DNA of 64,000 nt from Galeopsis tetrahit (GCA_963675135.1 OY776119.1:3038001-3102000), one strand, 5' to 3'. Positions 24,601-36,111 are shown, counted from the stretch's first letter. The notes: generated by a model not told the origin, from the letters alone. Numbers and translations: made by a program.

Positions 24601-25567
24601 AAATCATTTACTTTACTTTACTTTATTCATAAAAGTTTACAAAATTACCTCTCAACAATTTACTCATTACACAATTTTCTTATTCATAAAAGTTTACAAA
24701 ATTACCCCTCAACATTCCACTCATTACACATTTTTCTTAGTTTATGTGCCCACAAAGTGGTGCAAACATTTCTGGGACGGACGGAGTAACTTTTTTTAGA
24801 CCAAAACAGAATGAATTGCAAAAAAATTGAACTAAATTAGTACATTTAACTTTTTAGACCAAAACAGAACAAATTGCAAAAAACAGGACTAAATTGGTAT
24901 ATTTAACTTTTTTGAACCATTTTTTAAAATGTTAAAAGTTATGCGACTAATTAAATTAACTTCTACCCCTAATCGTTTATTAATATATTATTTTTAACTT
25001 GACCACTTGTCGATAATTTCTGACTCCGTCACTGTGCAGCATGGTGAGCCAATTTATGCACAAGGACAAATCACCAAGACTGCAAATCCATTCGATTATG
25101 GAGGTGGATTAGCCAACCCTACCGGAGCCAAAACTCCCGGCTTGGTTTACGATATGGGTACCCAAGATTACGTAAATTACCTTTGTGCCATGGGATATCC
25201 ACAAAACTCCATCAACCAACTCACTGGAAAACCCTGCCTTAAATCCGGCAACTCTATCCTCGACTTCAACCTTCCTTCCATTACTATCCCGACGCTTCGG
25301 GACTCGGTTACCGTAACGAATGTCGGAAGCTCGAACTCCAAGTACAAGGCTTATATCGATGCTCCTCCGGGTACGGCGGTGAAAGTGAACCCTAAGACTT
25401 TGGTGTTCAACCCTAATGTCAAGAAAATGAGGTTTAAGGTGACTATAACGACTTTCCATAACATCACGACAGAGTACTATTTTGGATGGCTGACGTGGGC
25501 TGATGGGACCCATTTTGTGAAGATCCCTATATCTGTGAGGACTGTGTCCCACACAAGTTTATGGTGA
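18636..25567 (+). CDS. Subtilisin-like serine protease, SBT3-like, ten exons, last acceptor doubtful
   Basis: Secreted subtilase (S8 family), about 769 residues if exon 10 is joined. Exons: 18636-18737, 18819-18910, 19139-19236, 19611-19778, 20297-20961, 22001-22083, 22489-22737, 22821-22935, 23823-24012, about 25023-25567. Exon 1 encodes a hydrophobic signal peptide. Exons 2-3 are the I9 propeptide (AYIVYMGERKHTD). The triad is complete: Asp in IIGVLDTGIWPES, His in GNGHGTHVTS, Ser in SGTSMACPH, with oxyanion Asn in CSAGNSG. Exon 10 is the C-terminal fibronectin-III-like part. Intron 2 is GC-AG. Intron 9 ends in TG where AG is expected; the only nearby AG (25038-25039) is out of phase and gives an immediate stop. 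The gene may be a recent pseudogene or use a rare acceptor. Introns hold at least seven MITEs. Confidence 0.88.
19259..19519. mobile_element. GAGACCGTCTCAC-type MITE in subtilase intron 3
   Basis: Ends gggtgagaccgtctcac and gtgagacggtctcacac are inverted repeats, with an inner pair gatccgtgagacgg / ccgtctcac. The middle repeats aaaagtgataatgtttgaac. A related copy is in the BCD1 intron at 54292-54446. The target duplication was not resolved. Confidence 0.65.
21151..21432. mobile_element. Stowaway-like MITE in subtilase intron 5
   Basis: Starts ctccctccgtcgcat and ends gggacagagggag, flanked by TA on both sides. Confidence 0.75.
21438..21651. mobile_element. Second Stowaway-like MITE in subtilase intron 5
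   Basis: Starts ctttctctgtccc and ends gggacggatggag, with TA at 21436-21437 and 21652-21653. It lies only 5 bp from the previous MITE, so the pair inserted side by side. Confidence 0.7.
22152..22397. mobile_element. Degenerate Stowaway-like MITE in subtilase intron 6
   Basis: The right end cttgggacggaggaag plus TA is clear. The left end near 22152 is eroded. Internal gtattattggtaa repeats match the promoter MITE at 18313, so it belongs to the same subfamily in opposite orientation. Confidence 0.55.
23094..23422. mobile_element. GGGATA-type MITE in subtilase intron 8
   Basis: Starts gggatataatc and ends gattttatccc. Its aatttagtccc motifs are shared with the 23436 and 25874 elements. No target duplication found. 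Confidence 0.45.
23436..23733. mobile_element. GGGATAGAAG MITE with 9-bp target duplication
   Basis: Inverted ends gggatagaagtcaattta and taaattaacttctatccc, with ttttatgtg duplicated at 23427-23435 and 23734-23742. A 9-bp duplication is typical of Mutator-like elements. Lies in subtilase intron 8. Confidence 0.75.
24151..24970. mobile_element. GGGATA-type MITE split by a Stowaway-like MITE, subtilase intron 9
   Basis: The outer repeat shows tttagtcccataactt on the left and the inverse agttatgcgactaattaa on the right, like the 23436 element. Its middle is interrupted by the element at 24381-24786. The outer boundaries are approximate. Confidence 0.5.
24381..24786. mobile_element. Stowaway-like MITE nested in intron 9
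   Basis: Starts ctccctccgtcccacaat and ends ctgggacggacggag, flanked by TA (24379-24380, 24787-24788). The left arm has several tandem copies of cccacaattatttgcac. The ORF across it is a by-product. Confidence 0.75.
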
Positions 25568-25873
25568 TTTTTTTTTATGCCTCGGTATTCGATCCCACAT
25601 AAGTTTATGGTGATTGGTTTGTTTGTCCTTTTGTTTAATGGGTGGGATTTGTGTGTTGAATTTTATAATTTGATGGTTTGTACTTTATTAGGGAGCATCT
25701 TTGTTTTGTCCTTTTTCACCTTTGTTTCATCTTTATGTTACATGTTATATTCTACTTTCTATTGACATGTGTTATTTTAAAAAATAATCAATGTCGATGT
25801 TAAAGATCATAAACAAAACCAATAGATGGAAGAGCACAATTCAACCCACCAAATCAGAAGTGCTACCCTAAAC

Positions 25874-26276
25874 GGGATATATAAGTCAATTTAGTACCCA
25901 CCAATTCAGCATTTTCTAAAATGGTCTCAAAAAAGTTAAATGTATCAATTTAGTCTCATTTTTTTGTAATTTGTTCTGTTTTTGTCCCAAAAAAATTAAA
26001 TGTACCATTTTAGTCCCATAACTTTCAACCTTTTCTGAAATTTTTCCAAAATAGTTAAATATACCAATTTAGTCCCATTTTTTCGCAATTACATTTAACA
26101 TTTTTAGGACCAAAACAAAATAAATTGCGAAAAAATGGGACGAAATTGCTACATTTAATTTTTTGGGATCAAAACAGAACAAATTGTAAAAAAATGAGAC
26201 TAAATTAGTACATTTAACTTGTCTGGGATCATTTCAAAAAAGATACTCCTTATGGGACTAAATTAACTTATATCCC
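25874..26276. mobile_element. GGGATATA MITE with 10-bp target duplication
   Basis: Inverted ends gggatatataagtcaattta and taaattaacttatatccc, with taccctaaac duplicated at 25864-25873 and 26277-26286. The long direct duplication suggests a Mutator-like, non-autonomous element. Same family as 23436. Confidence 0.75.
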
Positions 26277-27237
26277 TACCCTAAACCGATCGTGATAAAA
26301 GTGGGGAGACAAGGGTACATTTGCCCAAACATGTAATAATAATTTGATCACTTTGGAATGAAAAAATTAATTAGGATTGGGTTCTATATTTATAAAACAA
26401 TTTTAAAATATAAAAAAAAAATCAAACTGTCAAAATTGGCAATTGAACCACCGGTTGTCTGTTTTAACTACTAATTTGATCGGTTAATCGGAAAATGTCG
26501 GTTTTACCGCATAAATCGAAATGGAACCGAAAAGAATAAGGTTTAGTTCGGTTTCTTAACCCAAATCGTAGAACCGTCGAATTGGCCGGTTGAAACGACG
26601 GTTCGTTATGTTTTTAACATGTCTAGTTGCCACTTGCTAGCTTACGTCTCTGTCTTTGGGCCTAACTTTTTGTTCATTATTTATGATTGCCAATTTACGT
26701 CTCTATCTCTAAGCCTAACAAAGCACCCTTGTGTTGTTCGATTTATTTTTTGAAACACTGAAAATTGTAAATCTGCTTCAATCTAATACCAGATTTCTTA
26801 AAAAAACTATCGGATCATTGAATTCTATTATTTTAAAATGTCTTAATTATTATGTAAATTAATAATTTTTACTAACAAAATATCATTATTTTTTGTGCAG
26901 TTCGAGAATAAAACATTCATCAAACTTCAAGATAGAATTGTAAAGAAAAAAGATAACCTCAAACTAAATCTAAATTAAAAATGAACGATCAAATCATATT
27001 TTACTAAATTTGGTCATATTTATGTTGGATCGTTGAATTTTATTATTTGCAATTGTCGAGAGTCTCGCCAAATTATTAAAAGGTATTAGCTAGCAGCCTA
27101 GCAGTAATATTAAAGGTATCACATAAATTAATAAAGGGTATTAATAAATAAAAATCAATAAATTGGTTGCAATTTATATAGGGAGATATTGTATAGTCTA
27201 CGTACTTTTTTTCATAATTTATCCTCAACAAAGACGG

Positions 27238-27396
27238 TATTTTTAGATCTCAGGTTCGAACCCTCTAAGGTGCAAGCAATTTATATGGGGCTAGTCCATA
27301 TATACAGATCGCAAAACTATGACTTTAAACGGGATCTTCGCAAGTGGACGGTGGGATTGGTCCACCGAAATTAAATATCCGAGACTTCCAAAAAAA
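27238..27396 (+). mobile_element. 5'-truncated SINE-like insertion
   Basis: A Pol III B-box-like ggttcgaacc at 27251, then a body ending ggtgggattggtccaccga and a poly(A) tract, with aaagacgg duplicated at 27230-27237 and 27397-27404. The A box is missing. The same 3' end recurs at 55469-55537. It lies 170-330 bp before the GMC oxidoreductase ATG. Confidence 0.6.
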
Positions 27397-28000
27397 AAAG
27401 ACGGCAACGACAGAAAATCATTTAATGGAGGGATGAAATCAATATACGTGCACGTAATTTTTTTCTATGATAATAGTCATTTTCATATTAATTTGCAACC
27501 TAATTATTTCTCTTATAAAAAGATAAACTTGCTTCATGCATGTAATCTTTTAATTCTGAAACTATGGCTTTTGTAGAGTGGATCCACATTATTACAGCTT
27601 CTCTTGTGATGTTCTTTTTCACGGTTTCTTCATTCGTCGAAAATGGTGATGCAGCAGTCTTTTTGGACTCTAATATTTATTTTCATGTGTTTCATATGAT
27701 TATATTAAACTAATAAGTTTCATTTTATATATATATATATATATATGATCAGAACCGTACCCCACTTTTGCAAAAGATGCCACGTCAGCAGAGGGAGTAG
27801 AGTACTATGACTACATAATAGTCGGCGGTGGAACCGCAGGCTGTGCGGTGGCAGCGACGCTCTCTGCCACCGCAAAAGTACTACTTCTAGAGAGGGGCGG
27901 CTTTCCGTACCCCAACATAACCCGTATGACGAGTTTTATATCAACATTACAGGACACTTCCCCGAGCTCGGCCACACAACATTTTGTCTCAACGGACGGT

Positions 28001-28601
28001 TGTTACGGAATTGTATTCACAAAGCAACTCCTTACAAATGATAAATCAAGACAACTAGAAACGCAAAGAATTGAAACGTATAAAGAACTCAAAGAAAGAA
28101 CACGGGATTTACGTGGTTCGATCAAATGATCTACGTCCACGGAGGATAGAAGACTCTCTTCACTAATCACAAATGAAAGTTACAGATTACAAGTATTCAC
28201 TAAGCTTGATCTCTCAAAACTCTCAAATTCAGTAACCCACAACCTATGCACTAGATGGTGTATTTATAGATGTACAATGCATTGGATAACCGCCACTAAC
28301 CAACTAACTAACTAACAGAAAAACCAGAATTAACTAACTCTGAAAATCTAGACTTCAGCGGAGTTGTCTCAGCAGACTTGTCTCAGCAGACTTGTCTCAG
28401 CAGACTTGTCTTCAGCAGACTTGTCTCAGCAGACTTGTCCAAACTCAATAATTTCAGATTAGTTGACTCCTAACCAGACCACTAAACCTTATCAGTTGAA
28501 TTACTCCTTAACTCAACTTTGCTGAACTCCAAGATCAGAACAATAGCAACTCTTCTGATAGATAGAATTAGATGACATCCAATATTGCATTAATCCTAAC
28601 A
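28001..28601 (-). repeat. Copia 3' LTR
   Basis: 601 bp, tgttacggaa...atcctaaca. Contains five copies of a 14-15 bp unit tctcagcagacttg (about 28367-28440). Confidence 0.95.
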
Positions 28602-28614
28602 ATTCTCCACCTTA
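28602..28614 (-). promoter_or_regulatory. Copia polypurine tract
   Basis: Minus strand AAGGTGGAGAAT immediately before the 3' LTR, the expected plus-strand primer site. Confidence 0.7.
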
Positions 28615-28668
28615 ATGCAAGATTGCCTTCTTCCCAGCCCTCCCCAAGGCTGTTTGTCCATTCTCTTC

Positions 28669-30694
28669 TTAATGAACATCCCAGGTTCTAAGGTTTACCA
28701 ACTCCATGCAATGATTGAACTTATTGCTTGGTAATGCCTTAGTCAACATATCAGCTGCATTCTCTTCTGAAGCTACCTTCTGAACTTCAACAATGCTCTT
28801 CTCCAAGATGTCTCTAACAAAGTGTAACTTCACATCAATGTGTTTTGATCTCTCATGAAACACTTGATGTTTTGCTAGATGAATTGTACTCTGATTATCA
28901 CACAGCACAGGAACACTTTTCTGAAATATGCCAAAATCTCTCAGAATGCCCTTCAACCACATTGCTTCCTTCACAGCTTCTGTTAAGGCTATGTACTCAG
29001 CTTCTGTTGTGGATAAGGTCACCATAGATTGTAAGGCTGCTCTCCATGTTATAGCAGTGCCATACAATGTAAACACATAACCAGATAAAGACTTCCTTGT
29101 ATCTATGTTTCCAGCAAAATCAGAATCTACAAATCCAATCAAAGGTCTCTTGGTATCAACTGATTTTTCAAACAATAATCCTAAGTCTTCTGAACCATTC
29201 AGATATCTTAGAATCCACTTTAAAGCTTCCCAATGTAGCTTTCCTGGATTTCCCATGAACCTACTCACCATACTAACAGCATAGGCAAGATCTGGTCTGC
29301 TACAAACCATAGCATACATGAGACTTCCTACTCCATTTGCATAAGGAACAGTAAGCATCTGCTTCTTCTCTTCAGCTGTTTGAGGAGATTGCTTGGCTGA
29401 CAACTTAAATTGCTGGCCAAATGAGTACTAACAGGTCTGGACTGGTGCATAAGGAATCTTCTCAACACCTTCTGGATGTAACCTTTCTGGGACAAGAACA
29501 GCTTCCCTGCTTTCTTGTTTCTGAGAATATTCATGCCTAATATTCTCTTGGCTTCACCCAAATCCTTCATCTCGAACTTGCTACTCAGCTGCTGCTTCAG
29601 CTGGGTAATCTTTCTCATACTCTTGCTAGCTATTAACATATCATCTACATAGATCAGTAGATAGGTGCTCTCTAGATAATCTTGTTTACCAATATATACA
29701 CATCCATCATATTTGCTTCTTAAGAAACCAATAGAAAGCATGAATGTATCAAACTTTCTATACCATTGTCTAGGACTCTGCTTGAGCCCATACAATGATT
29801 TCTTAAGCAAGCATACCTTACTTTGAGTTTCAGGCATGATAAACCCTTCTGGTTGATGCATATATATTGTTTCAGCTAGTTCTCCATGTAGGAATGCAGT
29901 TTTAACATCTAGCTGATGTAACTCAAGATCATCTTGAGCAACCTTAGACAAAAGTAATCTTATTGAACAGTGTTTAACAACATGAGAGAATACCTCATTG
30001 AAGTCTATGCCTTCTCTTTGTGTGAATCCTCTTGCCACCAACCTAGCCTTGAATCTGATCTGCTCTCTAGCACCACCAAATCCAACTTCAAGCTTCTTCT
30101 TGAACAGCCATCTACAGCTGACCAACTTCTGGTTGTCTGGCTTCTCCACAAGGATCCAGGTCTCATTCTTCTCTAAGGATTGCAACTCTTCTGACATGGC
30201 TGCTATCCACTGCTCTCTTTCAGGACTGGTGATAGCTTCCTTATAGTTTCTTGGCTCATAATGCTCCACCTCTTCTGCTGTGATCAGAGCATATGACACA
30301 AGATCAGCCTGACCAAACCTAGATGGGGGGTGAATCTGCCTCCTGAGCCTATCTCTTGCAAGGCTGTAATTTCTCAGATCAGCAGGGTTGTCCTCCATGG
30401 CCTCATCTTCTGAATGATCTTCTGAATCATCTTCTGGGACCTGTTCTGGAACAACCTCATCAGGGGTGTTGTCTCCTGTATCAGCAAAGTTGTCCACCTC
30501 CTCTGGGGTCAACTCTCCTGATGTGGGAAACTCCACCTCAGCTGAGAAACTCTCTTCTGACTCATTTACAATTCTTCCATCTAGGTCATGGGAGTTTCCA
30601 TTATGAGGATATCCCATTACCTTCTCATTAAAATCAACATCTCTGCTGATTATCACTTTCTTATGACCAGGTTCAAGGCACCACAGTCTATAGC
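28669..30694 (-). pseudogene. Copia reverse transcriptase and RNase H, frameshifted
   Basis: The continuation of Copia Pol on the far side of the solo LTR. RT core LHQLDVKTAFLHGELAE and LIYVDDMLIASKS; RNase H GFVDSDFAGNIDTRKS and TKALPSNKFNHC near the end. Two frames overlap at 29328-29403: the RT frame runs into nonsense residues while RNase H resumes one frame over, consistent with a one-base deletion at about 29405-29412. Confidence 0.88.
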
Positions 30695-30699
30695 CCTTG

Positions 30700-32052
30700 T
30701 GTAATATCCCAATATTTTATAATAATAATATTAAAATTAATCCAATACATAATTTATTATGTAAGAAGAAAAGTATACTATAATATATGTATATAGATAT
30801 ATATGCTTGCGTATGTATATTTAAAACTATAAATTGTATTAAATATTTTGAATATTTCTCTTAAGCGTTTCATTCAAGTTGGCCATCCATTTCCAATCCG
30901 TTTCAATTTATTGAAATTTAGATTAGAGTAAGGATTATTAAAAAAGGGTCCTCTCACCTCCCCTCTCTAATGCTATATATATGCCATTGTACGTAGTGGC
31001 TAATGAATATACCCATATGATTTGTCACTTTAATTAGTTTTTCTAGTATTTCTATTAAGCACGAAATTTAGAAAATTCGATCATTTTCTATTCTATGTAT
31101 CGCACGGCTAGACGACAACAATTATGAGTACTAATTTGCAGAGGCTTCCATGTATCACTTTTTCGTTCATCTATTAAGGTGTGTTTTAATTGCTTTAATC
31201 TCTATGGTTGTTTGTAGAGCTCTGTTGCAATGTTATTCTCTATTTAATGTTTTAGATAAATGTTTGAGTTAATTGTTTACTATGTGAATCCATTTCTATT
31301 GTTATTCGGTTGGCAAAGTACATTATATATTGGCAAAGTTTGTGGCAAAGTTATCTAATAGCCAGGGGCTCCAAATGGGGTCCGGGACCGACGGGTCTTC
31401 GGGCGCGACCCGCCGTGCTCACTACGTGTGGAAATACCTTAGTCATTAATTTGGCTTTGGGAAGGTCCACAAACATGCGATGTCTACGTGTGGGAATACC
31501 TTAGTCATTAATTTGGCTTTGGGAAGGTCCACAAACATGCGATGGTTCACAAAACTCTATTGGCAAAGTTACAATGGCAAAGTATTAATGGCAAAGTTGG
31601 CAAAGTATCAATGGCAATGTGAATGTTATTTGCTAAGTTGCAATTACTTGATTATTTATTTTTAGCATTAACTATTGAATGACCTAAATTCCACTGAGTG
31701 TGCTTGCATGCTCACCCCCAACATTTACAATTTCAGGTTGAAGAGTTGGATGTCGGGGAGTGGTGATGGGAGACGATTGATATATATATAAAGAATAAAA
31801 GAATGTTTTATGTTTATTTTATTGGATTATGACTTTCTTTATGATTTCACAGCTAATTAATTAAATTAGAATTTTCACTTGAATTATAGTATAACTGTTT
31901 TCGCTGCAATATTTAACGTGATTTTAATTATATTTGTCGTTACGTCCCTTTACTTTATCATTGTAAGTTTAAAATTTAATTTTTGGCATGTGAAAATTAG
32001 TTGTTTTAACTACTTTTTGAAAGGTCATTATTTTTAAATTTGGGGCGTGACA
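30700..32052. mobile_element. Solo LTR nested in the Copia pol gene
   Basis: Begins tgtaatatccc, ends ggggcgtgaca, with ccttg duplicated at 30695-30699 and 32053-32057. TG...CA ends and a 5-bp duplication mark an LTR; no internal coding region, so a solo LTR of about 1353 bp. Its ends resemble LTRs of Ty3 Del/Tekay elements (uncertain). It contains a 62-bp tandem duplication (31423-31484, 31485-31544) and many tggcaaagt motifs. Confidence 0.8.
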
Positions 32053-32057
32053 CCTTG

Positions 32058-34060
32058 ACACCTATTGGATAGCCAATGAATATACATTTCAGAGCCCTAG
32101 GCTCAAGCTTATCCTGTCTAATATGTGCATAAGCCTGACATCCAAACACTTTAAGTTTTGAATAATCAGACAACTTGTCATACCAGATCTCATCTGGGGT
32201 TTTACCTTCTAAAGCATATGAGGGAGTTTTGTTTATCAAGTAACATGCAGTACATACAGCTTCTCCCCAAAAGCTTTTAGGTAATTTAGCATCAGCTAAC
32301 ATGCATCTGACCCGTTCTAGAATAATTCTATTCATTCTCTCTGCTAATCCATTTTGCTGTGGATTAAGAGGGACAATTCTATGTCTAGTAATGCCCTTCT
32401 CTTTACAAAATTCATTGAATTCAGCTGATAGATACTCAAGGCCATTATCTGTCCGCAAATGTTTTAAGGACTTTCCTTTCTTGTTCTCTATCTCAAGTAG
32501 CCATTCTTTGAATTTTGTAAAGGCCTCACTCTTCTGTTTGAGAATGAACACCCAAACTTTTCTAGAATAGTCATCTATAATTGACATGAAATACTTACCT
32601 CCACCAATGGTTTCAGTTCTTGATGGCCCCCAAACATCTGAATGAACATAATCCAGCAGCTCCTTTGTAGTGTGCTCACCCTTCTGGAATGACTTCTTCT
32701 TGGCCTTGCCAAGAATGCACTGCTCACAGAACTCCAGGCTTTTGAATGTCTTCTGGTGGAATGCCCCCTTCTTGGATAACTCCATCAGACCTTTCTCACC
32801 CACATGTGCCAGCCTCTTATGCCAAAGCATAGCATCTTCAGAACTCATGGTAACATCAGCAGCACCTGTGATTGTCTTACCAATTAAAGAATATAGACCA
32901 TTAGATTTCTTCCCTTGCATCACTATTCTATCAGCTTTGGTGACAAACAAACATCCTTTTTCAGTCTTGAATTCATAACCCAAAGCATTTAGTGTGCCAA
33001 GAGATATAAGGTTTCTCTTCAAATCTGGAACAAATCTGACATTGGTCAGGATCACATGTTTATCATTAAACATTTTCACCCTCACAGTGCCAATACCCCT
33101 CACATTGCAGCTTTCATCATTACCCAACAGAACTGATCCACCATCCATCATTTCCAGGTTTTGAAACCAAGATTTGGTGGGACACATATGGAATGAACAT
33201 CCAGAATCCAACACCCATTCATTAACAAGTTTGCTATCTGTTATGCTCATGACTTCTGCACTATCATATCCTTTTGCCTCTGCTACATCAGCTTTGGCAG
33301 GATCAGTAGACTTCTTATGCTCAGGACAGTCTTTAATGAAATGTCCTTCTTTATGGCATTTGTAACAAGCTCTGCTCTTGGCTACAAACCCATTCTTCTT
33401 TTGATTTGGCTTGGCATGAAACTTCTTGCCTTGCCCTCCTTTCTTGTCATTCTTGAGTTTGATATTAAGACCTTCAGCTTGGTTCTTGGTTGAGTTTGCT
33501 ACATGTAAACTCTTAGTTTTCAGAATAGACAAGACTTCTTTGAATTTTGCCTTACCTTCCTTGGTAATCAGCAAAGCATCCTTGAAGCTATCATATGAAG
33601 GTGGTAAGGACTCCAAAAGTAGAAAAGACTTCTTGTGATCATCTAAGGTGACTCCAACATTTTCAAGATCATCAATAGCTTGCATGAACTCTAATAACTG
33701 CTCATCAAGGGTCTTATCATCAGTCATCTTAAAATTGTTGAGCTTCCTCTCCATAAACATCTGGTTTGACAAAGATTGTGTCAAATACAGATCATCAAGG
33801 GTCTCAAATACAGCAGCAACATCCTTCTCCTTCATAACTTCCCTGAACACATTGTCTCCCAAACTTAGAACAACAATGTTGTAAGCTTTTTCCATAAGCT
33901 CTTCTTTCTTGGCCTGGTCTGCATCGGATGCAGCAGGATCAAGAGGAGTGAGGGCCTCTTTCAGCCCATGGTGTGACAGCAGAGCCTTCATCTTGGCTTT
34001 CCATAAGCCAAAATCTGTCTTACCATTGAATTTCTCTATCTCCAACTTCACAGAGCCCAT
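32058..34060 (-). pseudogene. Copia gag, protease and integrase
   Basis: Gag begins at the ATG at 34060; the open frame extends 15 codons further only by overlapping the primer-binding region. Gag domain LWKAKMKALLSHHG, zinc knuckle CYKCHKEGHFIKDC, protease WVLDSGCSFHMC, integrase zinc finger with CEQCILGKA, and the D-D-E core with HSDVWGP, DYSRKVWVF, RTDNGLEYLS and PQQNGLAERMNR. The frame leaves the element at 32057 and runs into the inserted solo LTR, ending at 32006. It is the 5' half of a single Gag-Pol frame. Confidence 0.9.
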
Positions 34061-34106
34061 TTCTGATTCTTGACTATATCTTCGACTTCCCACAGACGGC
34101 GCCAAT

Positions 34107-34721
34107 TGTTACGGAATTGTATCCACAAAGCAACTCCTTACAAATGATAAATCAAGACAACTAGAAACGCAAAGAATTGAAACGTATAAAGAACTCAAAG
34201 AAAGAACACGGGATTTACGTGGTTCGATCAAATGATCTACGTCCACGGAGGATAGAAGACTCTCTTCACTAATCACAAATGAAAGTTACAGATTACAAGT
34301 ATTCACTAAGCTTGATCTCTCAAAACTCTCAAATTCAGTAACCCACAACCTATGCACTAGATGGTGTATTTATAGATGTACAATGCATTGGATAACCGCC
34401 ACTAACCAACTAACTAACTAACAGAAAAACCAGAATTAACTAACTCTGAAAATCTAGACTTCAGCGGAGTTGTCTCAGCAGACTTGTCTCAGCAGACTTG
34501 TCTCAGCAGACTTGTCTTCAGCAGACTTGTCTCAGCAGACTTGTCTCAGCAGACTTGTCCAAACTCAATAATTTCAGATTAGTTGACTCCTAACCAGACC
34601 ACTAAACCTTATCAGTTGAATTACTCCTTAACTCAACTTTGCTGAACTCCAAGATCAGAACAATAGCAACTCTTCTGATAGATAGAATTAGATGACATCC
34701 AATATTGCATTAATCCTAACA
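34107..34721 (-). repeat. Copia 5' LTR
   Basis: 615 bp, same ends as the 3' LTR; longer because the tctcagcagacttg array (about 34472-34560) has six units instead of five. The sequence just left of it on the minus strand begins ATTGGCGCCGTC, not the initiator-Met PBS common in Copia. Confidence 0.95.
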
Positions 34722-35129
34722 ACGGTGTTCCCAACCAACGTGCGCGCGTCTTGGGTGGGGGCACTGCCATCAACGTGGGATTCTATTCAAGGGCGGAGAG
34801 TGAGTTCGTGCAAGAGGTGGGTTTGGACCCGCAGCTAGTGAACGAGTCGTACGAGTGGGTGGAGAATTCGTTGGTGTTTCGACCGTCGTTGTTCGGGTGG
34901 GAGGCTGCGATGAGGGACGGATTGCTAGAAGCTGGGATTTTTCCGTACAATGGATTCACATATGAGCATTTGCAAGGGACCAAAATTGGGGGTACAATTT
35001 TTGATGAGAATGGAACAAGGCATACTGCTGCTGATCTATTAGAGTATGCAGATCCAACCAAGATTACTGTTTATTTAAATGCATCCGTGCACCAAATTTT
35101 GTTCAAGACTTTACTAGGTCAACTCATTA

Positions 35130-35417
35130 TATATTCGGGATATAAGTCAATTTAGTCTCATAATTTTTTTTTTTTAAATGGTACTAAAAAAGTTTAAATG
35201 TATCAATTTTGTTCCATTTTATTTTTTCAATGTGTTACGTGTTGGTCCGAAAAAAGTTAAATGCACAAATTCAGTTCGCAATTACATTTAACATTTTTGG
35301 GACCAAAACAGAATAAATTGCAAAACAATGAGACTAAATTGGTACATTTAACTTAATTTTCTGGGACCATTTCAGAAAAGGTTGAAAGTTATGGGACTAA
35401 ATTGACTACTATCCCTC
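35130..35417. mobile_element. GGGATATAAG MITE in GMC intron 2
   Basis: Left end gggatataagtcaattta (from about 35137) and right end taaattgactactatccc (to about 35417), same family as 25874. No target duplication found. Confidence 0.5.
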
Positions 35418-35424
35418 GAGAAAA

Positions 35425-35885
35425 AAACTATTTACGTCCCGTAACTTTCACATTTTTTGAAAAACGTCCCAAAAAAGATAAAAAAAATAATTTACGTCCC
35501 ATAATTTTATAAATTGCTTAATTTACATTGGTTAATTTACTTTCCAAAAAAGATAAAAATTTAATTTACGTCCCATAATTTCGTAAATTTGTTAATATAC
35601 GTCATTTTTCTTCATTATGAAAATTATAAATAGTGACTTGTAATAATTTTTTTAATCTACATGACCATTGTTTTTCCACACTATACAAGTCAAGTTTGGT
35701 CACGTTACAATTTCTATCGATTTTTCATATTTTTTATGCGCATTTGACAAAAGCATGAGTGAAACAATGTCGTTTTGGTGTATATGTAAAAATTGAACAT
35801 AAATTAAGTAATTTACAAAATTATGGGATGTAATTTAAAATTTTTGGACCTTTTAAAAAAAGGTGAAAGTTACAGTACTTAAATA
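35425..35885. repeat. Dispersed repeat, ACGTCCC family, in GMC intron 2
   Basis: Rich in tttacgtccc(a/g)taa motifs in both orientations and closely similar to 14450-14740. Probably a non-autonomous element; ends not resolved. Confidence 0.45.
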
Positions 35886-36111
35886 ATTTATTTTCTTCTA
35901 TCCCTCATATATCCTAAGGGCATATTTGGTTTATTAGATTAGATAGGATATATTGTTTTATTCCTATAATTCCCATGTTTGATTTACTTGAATTTAGCCC
36001 GTGATTATAATTGGCCCGAGATTGTTATCCTTGATAATCATGCATTTGGGTGTTAATTAGTCCCAAAGAGAAGGTGAGATAATTTAATCCATCAATTCAA
36101 ACACAAATCTC

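Larger units (their letters stand above)
25568..27563. other. Intergenic DNA between subtilase and GMC oxidoreductase genes
   Basis: Holds the MITE at 25874, a ggttcggtttt-rich inverted-repeat stretch at 26440-26640, and a SINE-like insertion at 27238. No other gene seen. Confidence 0.55.
28001..34721 (-). mobile_element. Young Ty1/Copia LTR retrotransposon inside GMC exon 2
   Basis: Complete outline: 3' LTR 28001-28601, polypurine tract just right of it, RNase H, RT, integrase, protease, gag, then 5' LTR 34107-34721. Target duplication acggt at 27996-28000 and 34722-34726. By eye the LTRs differ by one base (t/c at about 28017/34123) and one 14-bp repeat unit, so insertion is recent. Order of domains (integrase before RT) is that of Copia. 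The copy is dead: a solo LTR interrupts it at 30700-32052 and RT has a frameshift near 29405. Confidence 0.95.

Noticed and set aside
24253..24789. 178-residue plus-strand ORF with repeated CPTII-like units
   Set aside because: Translation of the tandem repeats in the nested Stowaway-like MITE in subtilase intron 9.
28001..34721. Intron or alternative exon of the GMC gene spanning this region
   Set aside because: The boundaries are LTR ends with a 5-bp target duplication, not splice sites, and the coding content is Copia on the other strand.
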